DNA of 64,000 nucleotides from assembly GCA_035577985.1 (NCBI GenBank), contig DATJZY010000019.1, positions 1 to 64,000 on the forward strand. Reading direction: 5' to 3'. Under the pieces are notes generated by a model. The model made no database searches, was not told the DNA's origin, and saw only the letters and a program-made list of their open reading frames with translations. Positions within the stretch are counted from its first letter, which is position 1. Each line of letters begins with the position of its first letter. The translations under genes were made by a program, and so were the position numbers. This DNA comes from Candidatus Eisenbacteria bacterium. Lineage in GTDB: Bacteria > Desulfobacterota > Binatia > DP-6. Below are positions 8,250-16,856 of this stretch, piece after piece.

Positions 8250-8703
8250 CGCCGTAGCGGGGCGCCGGCGTCTGCGTCCCATTCGACACGCCGCGCACGA
8301 AGCCATGGGCGAAAAGGTCCGCTTTGCGCTCCGCATCGGCCCACAGCACGTAATGCCCCATCTCGTGGTAGACCGTCTGGATCCAGCGTCGCTCGCTGTT
8401 GTACTTGCGGCCGCGCTTCCAGTTCTCGGGATGGACGAGCAGGATCTTGCCGTTCTCGAAGGTCCGGCCGCCGCTCTTGCCCCAGTCGAGGTACTCGAAC
8501 CACTGCACCTCGGGCGTGCGCAGGTGGTAGAAGCGGCTGATCGCCCCGATGGCGCGCCGAAAGCGCGTCAGACCGTACGTGCGGAAGAAGTCGGTGAGCT
8601 GGCGGTCGATCGCGCGTCGCTCGCGAACGCCGGGATAGATCATGCGCATGGCGTCTGCCGTGTCCCGCTGCGGCCCCCGAGGTGGATCTCGAGGGCGGGT
8701 CAT
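8200..8703 (-). CDS. Zincin-like protein with HExxH motif
   Basis: A 167-residue protein with YHEMGHYVLW, an HExxH zinc-binding motif (His113 and His117 counted from the ATG at 8703). It is followed by AERKADLFAHGF, where an acidic residue could be the third metal ligand, as in minimal gluzincin-like peptidases. The C-terminus is an Arg-rich tail (TQSRPRRRRRRSRSR) produced by antisense overlap with the end of the SDR gene, so the true functional end may be earlier. In-frame ATGs at 8649 and 8643 are alternative starts. No signal peptide is seen. Peptidase activity is inferred from the motif alone. Confidence 0.65.
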   Translation of the reverse strand: MTRPRDPPRGPQRDTADAMRMIYPGVRERRAIDRQLTDFFRTYGLTRFRRAIGAISRFYHLRTPEVQWFEYLDWGKSGGRTFENGKILLVHPENWKRGRKYNSERRWIQTVYHEMGHYVLWADAERKADLFAHGFVRGVSNGTQTPAPRYGVTQSRPRRRRRRSRSR

Positions 8704-8841
8704 GAACGTTACCGGTGGCCGAAGAGTCCTGTCAACGCGGCGGATGCTTTGCGGCGCACGCCTAGCTCACGCTGAGATCTTGCTAGCAACCTTCCGGCCG
8801 GCGAAGGCACCGGCGCCGAGAGCCGGCGCTCGATTTCACCT

Positions 8842-9912
8842 TCAGGGCGACGCCGGCGAGACCTCGACCCAGCGTTGCGCGCGCGACGCCGTGCGGGCGG
8901 CATCGATCACGCGCTGGCACGCGACGCCGTCGTCGAAGGTGGCCGGCGCCGGCGCACCGGCCGGACGCGGACCGCGCTCGATGGCGTCGGCGAACGCCTC
9001 CGCCAGGCGAACGAAGCTCGGCAGCTCGCGCGCGGCGAAGGGTCCGGCGCCGGGCGGAATCTCCACCGGCGGCGGCGCGAGGTCGGCATCGATCGCGACG
9101 CGCGCGGGCGTCCCGGTCCGTCCCGCGAGCCAGAGATCCCATGCGTCGTCGATCCAGGCCGTGGCATCGGCGCCCGCGACCCGCATCGCGGAGAAGCGCG
9201 GGCCCAGCACGGCGGCGCTCTGGTGGAGCACCGCCCGCGCTCCCGATGCCATGCGCAGCAGCAGCGCGAACGTGTCGTCGGCCGAGCCCCGGCCGAGCGT
9301 CTCGACGAGCGCCGTCGCCGCCCCGACCTCGCCGAGCCAGACGCGCACGGCGTCGATCAAATGCGAGCCCGACGCGCCGAGCCAGCCGCCGCCCGCGTCG
9401 GCGTCGTACCACCAGGCCGGCGGCTCCTTGTAGGGCGCGACGTAGAGGGGGAGCGTGTCGACGCACGTCGCGAGACGGGGCGCACCGAGGTCTCCCCGGG
9501 CGATGAGCCGCCCCAGCATCGCGCGGGCGGGATGGAAGCGGAACTCGAAGTCGATCATGCCGACGACACCGGCGGTGCGGACGGCGTCGCGCATGGCCGT
9601 GGCCTCGCCCACGTCGCGCGCCATCGGCTTCTCGCACAGGACGTGCCGCCCGGCTCGCGCCGCCGCGATCGCGAACGCGGCGTGGGTGGAAGGTGGCGTC
9701 GCGATCGAGACCGCGTCGCAGTCCGCCAGCGCGTCGTCGAGCGACGTGAGCGCGTGCGCGACCCCGACATGCTCGGCCACCGCGCGCGTTCGCACGGCGT
9801 CCCGCCCGACGATCGCCGTCACGTCGAATCGGCCGCCGGCGCGAAGACCCGGCACCTGGATGCGCGCGCCGAACCCCGCGCCGACGACGGCGATGCGGAG
9901 CGGGCGCGGCAC
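8842..9912 (-). CDS. Gfo/Idh/MocA family oxidoreductase
   Basis: A 356-residue NAD(P)-dependent dehydrogenase of the Gfo/Idh/MocA family. The N-terminal Rossmann motif is RIAVVGAGFGARIQVPGL, the family signature CEKPMARDVGEA carries the catalytic Lys, and GGGWLGASGSHLID contains the Asp/His expected near the substrate. Members oxidise sugars, inositols or biliverdin-like substrates. It is three bases downstream of the LLM oxidoreductase gene on the same strand and probably cotranscribed. Specific substrate unknown. Confidence 0.92.
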   Translation of the reverse strand: MPRPLRIAVVGAGFGARIQVPGLRAGGRFDVTAIVGRDAVRTRAVAEHVGVAHALTSLDDALADCDAVSIATPPSTHAAFAIAAARAGRHVLCEKPMARDVGEATAMRDAVRTAGVVGMIDFEFRFHPARAMLGRLIARGDLGAPRLATCVDTLPLYVAPYKEPPAWWYDADAGGGWLGASGSHLIDAVRVWLGEVGAATALVETLGRGSADDTFALLLRMASGARAVLHQSAAVLGPRFSAMRVAGADATAWIDDAWDLWLAGRTGTPARVAIDADLAPPPVEIPPGAGPFAARELPSFVRLAEAFADAIERGPRPAGAPAPATFDDGVACQRVIDAARTASRAQRWVEVSPASP

Positions 9913-9915
9913 CGG

Positions 9916-10794
9916 CTAGGGTTTCGCCGACGCGAGCCGATCCAGATGCGCGAGCGTACCGGCGCTGTCGAGGGTGGGGATCGAGACGACCACGCGATCG
10001 GCGCCGGCGTCGCGATAGGCCGCCAGGATGTCGCGCGGCGGGAGCATCTCCAGCGCCGCCTCCTCCATGCCGGGTGGCGCGCCCATCATGACCGTGATTG
10101 TGATCTTCGAGGGGTCGCGTCCCGCCTCGCGCGCGAGCCGGCCGATCTCCGTGCGCGCCGCCGCCACGTCGCTCGGCGGCACCCCGATCGGCATCCAGCC
10201 GTCGCCCCAGGTGGCGACGCGCTTCATCACGCCCGGCCCCATGCCGCCGATGATGACGGGCGGTCCGGGTTTCTGGACCGGCTTCGGACGGCAGACGACG
10301 CTCGGGAACTTGACCCACTTGCCGGCGAACGACGCGCCGTCCTCGGCCCACACCTTGCGCATGGCCGCGACGGCCTCGCGCATGAACGCGAAGCGATAGG
10401 GAAAGTGCGGGGTGAAGAGGCGCATCTCCTCCTCGAGCCAGCCCGCGCCGATGCCGAACAGGAAGCGCCCGCCCGAGATCCAGTCGACGGTCGCGACCTG
10501 GAGCGCGGTCATGAGGGCGTCGCGCTCGGGGACGAGACAGATCCCCGTGCCGATGCGGAGCCGCTTGGTGACGGCCGCGGCGGCGGCGAGGAGCGGGAAC
10601 GGATCCGGCAGCTCGGTGTACGGACGCGGCAGCTTGCCGTCGGCCGAGAGCGGGTAGCGCGTCTCGTAGGACGCCGGCACGACCGGATGCTCGGGCACCC
10701 AGAGCGATTCCATGCCGCGCGCCTCGCAGGCCACCGCGAGATCGGTCACCCGGAGAGCGCGCTCGGTCACGAATTGAAGGATGCCGACGTGCAT
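9916..10794 (-). CDS. LLM-class flavin/F420-dependent oxidoreductase
   Basis: A 292-residue TIM-barrel oxidoreductase of the luciferase-like monooxygenase class. It starts MHVGILQFVTERALRVTDLAV, followed by ESLWVPEHPVVPASY, the TGICLVPERDALMTA strand and RFLFGIGAGWLEEEM, the usual order in TIGR03619-type F420-dependent proteins of actinobacteria and deltaproteobacteria. The cofactor (F420H2 versus FMN) cannot be read from sequence with certainty. It lies four bases after a small secreted-protein gene and three before the Gfo/Idh gene. Confidence 0.9.
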   Translation of the reverse strand: MHVGILQFVTERALRVTDLAVACEARGMESLWVPEHPVVPASYETRYPLSADGKLPRPYTELPDPFPLLAAAAAVTKRLRIGTGICLVPERDALMTALQVATVDWISGGRFLFGIGAGWLEEEMRLFTPHFPYRFAFMREAVAAMRKVWAEDGASFAGKWVKFPSVVCRPKPVQKPGPPVIIGGMGPGVMKRVATWGDGWMPIGVPPSDVAAARTEIGRLAREAGRDPSKITITVMMGAPPGMEEAALEMLPPRDILAAYRDAGADRVVVSIPTLDSAGTLAHLDRLASAKP

Positions 10795-10798
10795 CGCG

Positions 10799-11047
10799 TC
10801 ACTCCTTCGGCATCAGCGACTTCGCCTTCTTGAAGTGCTCGATCGCTTCGTCCTGCATGCCGTTCATGAGCGCCTTGTCCCCCTCCTTGTACTCCTCGCC
10901 CGCCTCGCCCAGGTCCTTGCCGTCGGCTTGCGCCTTCTTGATCTTCGGGAGGAGCTCCTTCTTCAGCTCGGTGGCGGTCTGGGCCCACGCGGGAAGGGCG
11001 ACCCCGAGCGCGGCGACGACGAGTGCGAGGCGGATGGCTGTGCGCAT
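10799..11047 (-). CDS. Small secreted helical protein
   Basis: An 82-residue precursor with a signal peptide (MRTAIRLALVVAALGVALPAWA, likely cut after AWA) and a short charged helical mature region (KKELLPKIKKAQADGKDLGEAG ... EAIEHFKKAKSLMPKE). The mature part resembles a single TPR-like helix pair. First gene of a minus-strand set with the LLM and Gfo/Idh genes; divergent from the DUF1329 gene at 11145. Periplasmic; function unknown. Confidence 0.75.
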   Translation of the reverse strand: MRTAIRLALVVAALGVALPAWAQTATELKKELLPKIKKAQADGKDLGEAGEEYKEGDKALMNGMQDEAIEHFKKAKSLMPKE

Positions 11048-11144
11048 GGCGAGAACCTCCTCCGGCGGCTCTTAGCCAAGCCGGGTCGCGGGACGCAAGA
11101 GACTCGCGATCGACCGGCTGGTTCTGGTTCGATATGGGAAGCGG

Positions 11145-12446
11145 ATGCGCTTCGCACTGCTCGCCGTCCTTCTTCTCACGCCGGTCCTCTCGGGGGCCGA
11201 CGACGCCCTGGCCCCCGGACGCGTGCTCGATCAGACGTCCGCCGCCGCGGCCGAGTCGTTGCTGCCGCCGGAGACGTTCGCGCGCTACAAGGCGGGGGAG
11301 TTCCACAACACGATCGGGGCCTGGCCGCAGGGTGCGCCGTGGGAAGAGGCGTTCGCCGCCGCGTCGCAGAAGAACGCCGAGCGTCTCGGCGTGAGCGAAC
11401 ACGGCACGATCGTCGATCGCGCGTCGGGCAAGCCCGCGAGCGGCCTGTACGGCGTGCCGTTCCGCATCGATCCCGCCGATCCGCAGGCGGGCGTGAAGGT
11501 GATGTGGAACGCGTACTACGCGCTCTGGCGCATCGGCAGCACGCACGACGCGCTCGGCATGTCGTGGGTGGGGCGCAAGGGGCTGCAGCGCGAGGCCGTC
11601 CTCGAGAGCCACATGGCGTTCCTCGAAGGCGTGCCGCCATCGCGCGCGCCCAAGGAGAACCCGCTCGATCTCGCGCAGCAGTCTCGCGCCATCGTGACGT
11701 CGCCGGCGGATCTGAACGGAACGGCGTCGCTCTCGTGGCGCTTCCGCGATCCCGACAAGCAGGACCAGTCGTGGACGTACGTGCCCGCGCTCCGGCGCGT
11801 GCGCCAGGTGTCGCCGGCCAATCGCTCGGACGGATTCCTCGGCTCCGACCTGTCGCAGGACGACGGCGCCGTGTTCGACGGCAAGCCGGAGGACTTCACC
11901 TGGAAGCTCGTCGGCGCGCGCGAGGGGCTGGTGCTCGCCGATCCCGCGAGCCTGGCCGGCAAGGTCGTCCGCAAGGAGCGGCCGGACGGCGGCTTCGACG
12001 ACGAGTGGCCGCCCGATCAAAAGGTGATCGGCTACCAGGACCCGCAATGGGCGGGGCTTCCGTGGGCGCCCGTCACGCCCGTGCTGGTGAGGCGCAAGCT
12101 CTGGGTCATCGAGGCCAAGCCGCACGATCCGTACTACCTGTTCGACCGCATCGAGCTGGCGATCGACCAGGACACGTTCCAGGGCGTCGCCAGCCGCAAG
12201 TTCGACGCGCAGGGCACGCTGCTCCGCAGCCTGCAGTTCCTGGTGGGTGCCCCGCAGCCGATCACGACGGGCGGCGAGACGCTGCTGCTGCCGGCCACAC
12301 AGATGGGCTACCTGCTAGCCGAGAACCTGAAAGCCGACCGCGCAACCGTGGCAGGGACGATGCCGCCCGGCGTCTCGGTGCACTCGCGAAGAGTCCCGAT
12401 CGACCCCGGAATCTTTGCGCTCGAGCGCCTCGGCGCAGGGAAGTAG
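11145..12446 (+). CDS. DUF1329 periplasmic/outer-membrane-associated protein
   Basis: A 433-residue protein with a short signal peptide (MRFALLAVLLLTPVLSGA). The mature part carries DUF1329 hallmarks: a repeated beta-rich LolA-like fold, the DQSWTYVPALRRVRQVSPANRSDGF segment (key YVPALRRVR) and RRKLWVIEAKPHDPYYLFDR. DUF1329 genes are often found with MMPL-type exporters and BamB-like lipid-handling genes, suggesting outer-membrane lipid or hydrophobic compound handling; here the nearest MMPL gene is at 25301. The stop at 12446 is followed three bases later by palindrome B1. Confidence 0.88.
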   Translation: MRFALLAVLLLTPVLSGADDALAPGRVLDQTSAAAAESLLPPETFARYKAGEFHNTIGAWPQGAPWEEAFAAASQKNAERLGVSEHGTIVDRASGKPASGLYGVPFRIDPADPQAGVKVMWNAYYALWRIGSTHDALGMSWVGRKGLQREAVLESHMAFLEGVPPSRAPKENPLDLAQQSRAIVTSPADLNGTASLSWRFRDPDKQDQSWTYVPALRRVRQVSPANRSDGFLGSDLSQDDGAVFDGKPEDFTWKLVGAREGLVLADPASLAGKVVRKERPDGGFDDEWPPDQKVIGYQDPQWAGLPWAPVTPVLVRRKLWVIEAKPHDPYYLFDRIELAIDQDTFQGVASRKFDAQGTLLRSLQFLVGAPQPITTGGETLLLPATQMGYLLAENLKADRATVAGTMPPGVSVHSRRVPIDPGIFALERLGAGK

Positions 12447-12449
12447 TCC

Positions 12450-12583
12450 CCGACGGGAGGCGCCGGGGGCCAGGCGGAGGCGCCTGCGAAGCGGCGCGAC
12501 GAAACGTGGGCCCGTGACGTGGCGCGTGTTTTGTCGCGCGGCGGAGCCGAAGCCGAAGCCTGGCCCCCGGCGCCTCCCGTCGG
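12450..12583. repeat. Palindromic element family B, copy 1
   Basis: Lies between two convergent genes. The outer arms (12450-12475 and 12558-12583) are perfect 26-base reverse complements. Inside, 12473-12500 (28 bases) and 12525-12554 (30 bases) are exact reverse-complement matches to 24113-24140 and 24061-24090 in copy 2, so the two copies are in opposite orientation. The central 24 bases differ. The outer arms of copy 2 have a different sequence but also pair perfectly. No protein-coding content is credible. Confidence 0.9.
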
Positions 12584-12608
12584 CGCACTCCTGCGGCGGC
12601 GAGCCGCT

Positions 12609-13445
12609 CTAGCGCAGCTTCCAGCGGGGCTTGCGCTTTTCGCGGAAGGCGGCGAGCCCTTCGGCGGCGTCTTCGGTCATGAAGATCTTCGACGAGAGGT
12701 CGGATTCGATCTTGTAGTGCTCGGCGAGCGTGGTGCGGAGGCCGAGCTGGACCGAGCGCTTGATCGCCTGGACGGCCAGGGGGCCGCAGGAGCAGATGTC
12801 GTCGGCGAGGGCGCGCGCCGTGTCCATCAGCGTGGCCGGCGGGACGACCTGGCTCACGAGGCCGCAGCGGAGGGCCTCGTCGGCCTTCATGAGGCGGCCG
12901 GTGATGAGGAGCTCCATCGCGCGGGAGAACGGGATCTGCCGCACGAGGTTCGCGGTCGAGCCGCCGCCGGGAAAGAGGCCCCACTTCGGCTCGAAGATGC
13001 CGAAGCTCGCGTTCTCGGACGCGACACGGATGTCGGTGTTCTGCAGCATCTCGAGGCCGCCGGCGGTGCAGAAGCCGTTCACCGCGCCGATGATCGGCTT
13101 CCACAGGTCCACGTTGCGCAGCACCGCGAACGTCGTCGCGTTCGGGGGAAGATCCGACGGATCGACGTCCGGGCCCCAGTCGAATTGCACCTCGCCGCGG
13201 CGGATCTGCTCGGTCTTGCCGACGGTCTGCGAGATGAACTGCTTCAGGTCGCCGCCCGAGCAGAAGGCTTTGTCGCCGGCGCCCGTGAGGATCGCGACCC
13301 AGACGTCGGCGTCGTCGCGCAGCCGCATCCACGCCCGGCACAGGCCGGCCAGGACCGGCATGTTCATCGCGTTGCGCGCCTCGGGACGGTTGATCGTCAC
13401 CGTCATCACGTGGTCGCGGACGTCGACGAGCAGCTCGTGCGCCAC
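12609..13445 (-). CDS. Enoyl-CoA hydratase/isomerase family protein
   Basis: A 278-residue crotonase-fold protein. Oxyanion-hole segments are visible: FCSGGDLKQF (first) and NGFCTAGGLEMLQNTDIRVAS (second), followed by FGIFEPKWGLFPGGGS with the position where hydratases carry catalytic glutamates. The longer-than-usual insert after GGDLKQF (residues about 70-105) is typical of a subset acting on larger acyl-CoAs. Reaction could be hydration, isomerisation or hydrolysis of an acyl-CoA. It is four bases downstream of the flavin reductase gene on the same strand. Confidence 0.92.
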   Translation of the reverse strand: MAHELLVDVRDHVMTVTINRPEARNAMNMPVLAGLCRAWMRLRDDADVWVAILTGAGDKAFCSGGDLKQFISQTVGKTEQIRRGEVQFDWGPDVDPSDLPPNATTFAVLRNVDLWKPIIGAVNGFCTAGGLEMLQNTDIRVASENASFGIFEPKWGLFPGGGSTANLVRQIPFSRAMELLITGRLMKADEALRCGLVSQVVPPATLMDTARALADDICSCGPLAVQAIKRSVQLGLRTTLAEHYKIESDLSSKIFMTEDAAEGLAAFREKRKPRWKLR

Positions 13446-13449
13446 TGAA

Positions 13450-13926
13450 TCAGGCCTCGACGAGGCGGCGGTATCTGCCCTGGAAGAAGAGGAGCGGATC
13501 GCCCCCGTTCACCTGGACGTGCTCGACGTGTCCGATGTGGATCACGTGGTCGCCGCTGTCGTGGGTCGCCGTGATGCGACATTCGATCGTCGCGAGCGCC
13601 CCGGCGATGAGCGGCGCACCGTGATGTCCCGGCGCCGTGGCGACGCCCGTGAACTTGTCGCCACCCGACTTCGCGAAGCGGTTCGACAGGTCCTCCTGCT
13701 CGCGCGTCAGGATGTTCACGGTGAAGACCTTCGAGTCGTAGAAGTGCGCGAAGCTCTCCGCCTTGCGGTCGACGCACACGAGACAGAGGGGGGGATCGAG
13801 CGACAGCGACGTGAACGCGTTGGCGGTGAGCCCGTACGGGGTGCCGTCCGCGCCGCGCGTCGTGACGATGGTGACGCCGGTCGCAAAATGGCCCATGACG
13901 CGGCGGAGGTCCTTCGGATCGAGCAT
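13450..13926 (-). CDS. Flavin reductase-like FMN-binding protein
   Basis: A 158-residue protein of the flavin reductase-like domain family (HpaC/NTA-B type). The N-terminal GHFATGVTIVTTRGADGTPYG and the SLDPPLCLVCVDRKAESF region are the flavin-binding core, with HIGHVEHVQVNGGDPLLFFQGRYR at the end as in two-component monooxygenase reductases. It would supply reduced FMN to a separate oxygenase. The LLM protein (9916) and the flavoenzyme at 60656 are possible partners in this window, but no partner is adjacent. Confidence 0.92.
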   Translation of the reverse strand: MLDPKDLRRVMGHFATGVTIVTTRGADGTPYGLTANAFTSLSLDPPLCLVCVDRKAESFAHFYDSKVFTVNILTREQEDLSNRFAKSGGDKFTGVATAPGHHGAPLIAGALATIECRITATHDSGDHVIHIGHVEHVQVNGGDPLLFFQGRYRRLVEA

Positions 13927-13977
13927 GGCCCGTCCGCGTACTGTGCGGGCGGGCGTGCTGTCAACGCAGGGGCGCGG

Positions 13978-14544
13978 TCAGGTGCGCGGCTGCGCGGCGC
14001 GCTTGCGGAGCCCGCGCGCCGCCGCCGTGAACGTCTCGCGCGTCGCTTGCGCCAGCGCCGCGAGCGAGAGCCCCTTGCCTTCCTTCACCAGGTAGCTCGA
14101 GTGGACGAGGCAGCGCTTGCCGTCGGGCGAACCCTCGAGCTGGTAGTTGCCGTCGTTGTACGTGAGATCGCTCTGCAGCGTGCGAAAATCGACCTTCCTC
14201 TTGTCGCGATCGAAGGTCCACTCGACCTTGGCGCTCGACTGGCGGCCGATCACGCGCTGCGCGATCTGCACCGTCTTCGACGTCGGCGACTGCTCGATCA
14301 GCGAGACGCTGTCGACGCCCGGAATGAAGTCGGGATAGTGCTCGATGTCGGTGAGCGCGTCGAAGACGGGCTGGCACGGCAGATCGAGCAGCGACCAGTA
14401 CTCGAGGAGCGCGCCGCCGGCCTGCTCGGTCTGGCTCTCCCGGTAGAGCAGGTTCTCCGGTGCGCTCCAGTCGACGGTGCGGCCGCCACAGCCGCCGAAC
14501 GCGAACCCCACGAGGACGAACGCCATAGCCGGCATGGACCGCAT
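13978..14544 (-). CDS. SRPBCC/START-like lipoprotein
   Basis: A 188-residue protein with a lipoprotein signal (MAFVLVGFAFGGCGG; the Cys in GGC is the expected lipidated residue) and a START/polyketide-cyclase-like fold: FDALTDIEHYPDFIPGVDSVSL is the diagnostic N-terminal helix-strand unit. Such folds bind hydrophobic ligands in a deep pocket. Membrane-anchored lipid or hydrophobe binding on the outer leaflet is a reasonable inference. It shares strand with its neighbours but is separated by 72 bases from the SDR upstream. Confidence 0.8.
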   Translation of the reverse strand: MRSMPAMAFVLVGFAFGGCGGRTVDWSAPENLLYRESQTEQAGGALLEYWSLLDLPCQPVFDALTDIEHYPDFIPGVDSVSLIEQSPTSKTVQIAQRVIGRQSSAKVEWTFDRDKRKVDFRTLQSDLTYNDGNYQLEGSPDGKRCLVHSSYLVKEGKGLSLAALAQATRETFTAAARGLRKRAAQPRT

Positions 14545-14616
14545 GGTCCCCCCTCTCGCGAGCGATCGGTCTCTTCGCGACCGCCGCTAGCACCGCGGGC
14601 GCGCCGGCGTCAATCG

Positions 14617-15441
14617 TCAGCGGCGGCGCGGGGGCCCGAGCGTCCACGCGCCGTCGGCTGGATCGCGGTACCAGCCGCCCGCGGCGTGCGTGCCGCCGTC
14701 GACGTGCAGCGTGACCCCGGTCACGTAGCGCGCAAGGTCCGACGCGAGGAACACCGCCGCACCGGCGATGTCGTCGGGCTCCGCCGCGCGGCCGAGCGGC
14801 ACCGTCCAACGAAATCGCTCGCGATCGCCCTCGGGGATCATCGCGCGCAGCCCCTCCGTCATGCACACGTCGGGCGCGATCGCGTTCACGCGGATGCCGT
14901 GCGGGCCGAGCTCGACCGCCGTCGTCTGCGTGAAGTTGACGACGCCCGCCTTGGCGGCGGCATAGGGAGCGTAGCCCGGCGCGGCGCGGACGCCCTCGAT
15001 CGAGACGATGTTGATGATGCTGCCGCCGAGCCCGCCGTCCGCCATGCGGCGCGCGACGGCCTGCGTGCAGGAGAAGACGCTCCGGAGGTTCGCGCGCAGG
15101 AGCGCGTCCCATCCCTTCTCCTTGCTCTCGAGAAACGGCGCGGCGAACGTGCCGCCGGCGTTGTTGACCAGCACGTCGAGACGGCCGGTGCGCTCGGCCG
15201 TCGTCGCGACGGCCCGCTCGACGGCCTCGCCGTCCCGCACGTCGGTCGGGATCGGGAGCGCCTCGCCACCCGCGGCGCGAATCTCGTCGGCCGTCCGGGC
15301 GCAGGTCGCCGGGTCGATCTCGAGCAGCGCCACGCGGGCGCCGAAGCGCGCGAGCGCGAGCGCGATCCCCTTGCCGATGCCGGCGCCGGCGCCGGTCACG
15401 ATCGCCGTGCGGCAGGTGAGGAGCGCGTCCTGCGGCGTCAC
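14617..15441 (-). CDS. Classical SDR oxidoreductase
   Basis: A 274-residue classical short-chain dehydrogenase: TAIVTGAGAGIGKGIALAL cofactor loop, LVNNAGGTF, and the YAPYAAAKAGVVNF active-site segment with YxxxK. The Asp-rich LLEIDPATC after beta-2 suggests NAD(H) preference. The protein ends with a short extra tail (RDPADGAWTLGPPRRR) beyond the usual HVDGGTHAAGG end. Seven bases separate it from the PPOX-like gene upstream. Confidence 0.93.
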   Translation of the reverse strand: MTPQDALLTCRTAIVTGAGAGIGKGIALALARFGARVALLEIDPATCARTADEIRAAGGEALPIPTDVRDGEAVERAVATTAERTGRLDVLVNNAGGTFAAPFLESKEKGWDALLRANLRSVFSCTQAVARRMADGGLGGSIINIVSIEGVRAAPGYAPYAAAKAGVVNFTQTTAVELGPHGIRVNAIAPDVCMTEGLRAMIPEGDRERFRWTVPLGRAAEPDDIAGAAVFLASDLARYVTGVTLHVDGGTHAAGGWYRDPADGAWTLGPPRRR

Positions 15442-15448
15442 GTCGCCG

Positions 15449-15895
15449 TCACTGGGGCGTATAGCAGACGACCACGCGGTCGCCCGATTTGAACCCGTCG
15501 CGGAAGCTCTGCTCGAACCCCTTCCAGCGCTCGGGGTACTTCTTCGCGTAGTCGTCCATGATCCGGGTCTCGAGCGCCGGATCCTTCACGAGCGCGCCGG
15601 TCGCCTGGAAGCTCGGACCGTCGGGCTTCCCCACGGCGATGCGGGCCTTCGTGCGCTTCCAGCCGATGCGTCGCACGCGCCACGAGGTCGGGCGGGTGGC
15701 GACGTACACCTTGCCGTCCTCGAAGTGGAACCAGATCTCCGCCGGCTTGCTCCACTCTCCGGTCTTGCGCTCGCTCTGCACGTAGACGTACGGCGCCTCG
15801 CGCAACGCCTTGTCCAGCTCGGGGGTGAGGGCGGCGGACGCCGCGGTCGCGGCCACCAGCACGAGACCGATCGCGAAGACGGTGGGGCGCCGCAT
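15449..15895 (-). CDS. Exported pyridoxamine-phosphate-oxidase-like protein
   Basis: A 148-residue precursor: signal peptide MRRPTVFAIGLVLVAATAASA, then a split-barrel PPOX-like domain (YVYVQSERKTGEWSKPAEIWFHFEDGKVY with the later RRIGWKRTKARIAVG). Cytoplasmic PPOX relatives bind FMN or F420 or heme; a secreted form is less common, so cofactor use is uncertain. Export through Sec would argue against a folded flavin before transport. The start ATG at 15895 was chosen to give a clean signal peptide. Confidence 0.75.
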   Translation of the reverse strand: MRRPTVFAIGLVLVAATAASAALTPELDKALREAPYVYVQSERKTGEWSKPAEIWFHFEDGKVYVATRPTSWRVRRIGWKRTKARIAVGKPDGPSFQATGALVKDPALETRIMDDYAKKYPERWKGFEQSFRDGFKSGDRVVVCYTPQ

Positions 15896-16001
15896 GGGGC
15901 GTCCATACTGCCGGCCCCCCGGGGGATCAAGCGCACGGAGTGTACTTGACCGCGAAACGAAACGCGGGCACGTGGGAGCTTCACAACTCACGGGAGGTCC
16001 C

Positions 16002-16856
16002 ATGATCCGATCCGCGCGACTCGCGACTGCTGCTTGCGTCCTCGTCCTGGCCGGTGCCCGGCTGGCGGGCGCCGACAGCGGCGAGGACCAGTTGATCAAG
16101 TACTACCGCAAGAAGAACAACGTCCCGCCGGCGGCCAAGGTCGCGGTCGAGGGCGTGAAGGACTCCACGAACATCAAGGGCGCCAAGGAAGGGACGCTCG
16201 TCATCGGTGAGGGCGCGGCGGCGCAGCGCAGGACGTTCGTCGCGTCGAGCGATCTCAAGTGGGTGGTGTTCGGCGATGTCGTCGACACGAGCGTCGACCC
16301 GGCCAAGGCCGTCATGGCGAAGATTTCGGTCAAGGACGAGCCCTTCTCGGGCGCGAAGGACGCGAAGGTCGTCATCGTCGAGTACTCGGACTTCCAGTGC
16401 CCGTTCTGCAAGCGCGGGTACGACACCATCGAGCAGCAGGTGCTGAAGGAGTACGGCGGGAAGGTGAAGTTCTACTTCAAGAGCTTCCCGTTGAGCTTCC
16501 ACCCCTGGGCCGAGCCGGCGGCGATCGCGGCCGAGTGCGCCAAGATGCAGAAGCCGGACGCGTACTGGAAGCTCTATCACTCCTTCTTCGACAACCAGCA
16601 GACCGTGAACCCGCAGAACGTGAAGGAGAAGGCACAGGAGTACCTGAAGGACAGTGGGATCGACATGGCGAAGTGGAACGACTGCTACGACAACAAGAAG
16701 AGCCTCGACCGCGTGAAGGCGCAGCAGGCCGAGGGCTCGGGCCTCGGCGTCACCGGCACGCCGGCCTTCTTCATCAACGGGCGCATGCTGGTCGGCGCCC
16801 AGCCGTACGAGAAGTTCAAGGACGTCATCGACGACGAGCTCGCATCGTCCAAATAG
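16002..16856 (+). CDS. DsbA-like thioredoxin-fold disulfide oxidoreductase
   Basis: A 284-residue precursor with signal peptide (MIRSARLATAACVLVLAGARLAGA) and an N-terminal extension of about 90 residues with a small beta domain, similar to the N-terminal part of DsbC/DsbG-type or bacterial DsbA-fused proteins. The thioredoxin domain begins at VVIVEYSDFQCPFCKRG, with the redox pair Cys133-Pro-Phe-Cys136, and contains the cis-proline strand GVTGTPAFFINGR. It likely makes or exchanges disulfides in periplasmic proteins; the Cys-rich secreted proteins at 49373-51114 are possible clients. A CGGGAGG ribosome-binding site precedes the ATG. Palindrome A2 starts one base after the stop. Confidence 0.92.
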   Translation: MIRSARLATAACVLVLAGARLAGADSGEDQLIKYYRKKNNVPPAAKVAVEGVKDSTNIKGAKEGTLVIGEGAAAQRRTFVASSDLKWVVFGDVVDTSVDPAKAVMAKISVKDEPFSGAKDAKVVIVEYSDFQCPFCKRGYDTIEQQVLKEYGGKVKFYFKSFPLSFHPWAEPAAIAAECAKMQKPDAYWKLYHSFFDNQQTVNPQNVKEKAQEYLKDSGIDMAKWNDCYDNKKSLDRVKAQQAEGSGLGVTGTPAFFINGRMLVGAQPYEKFKDVIDDELASSK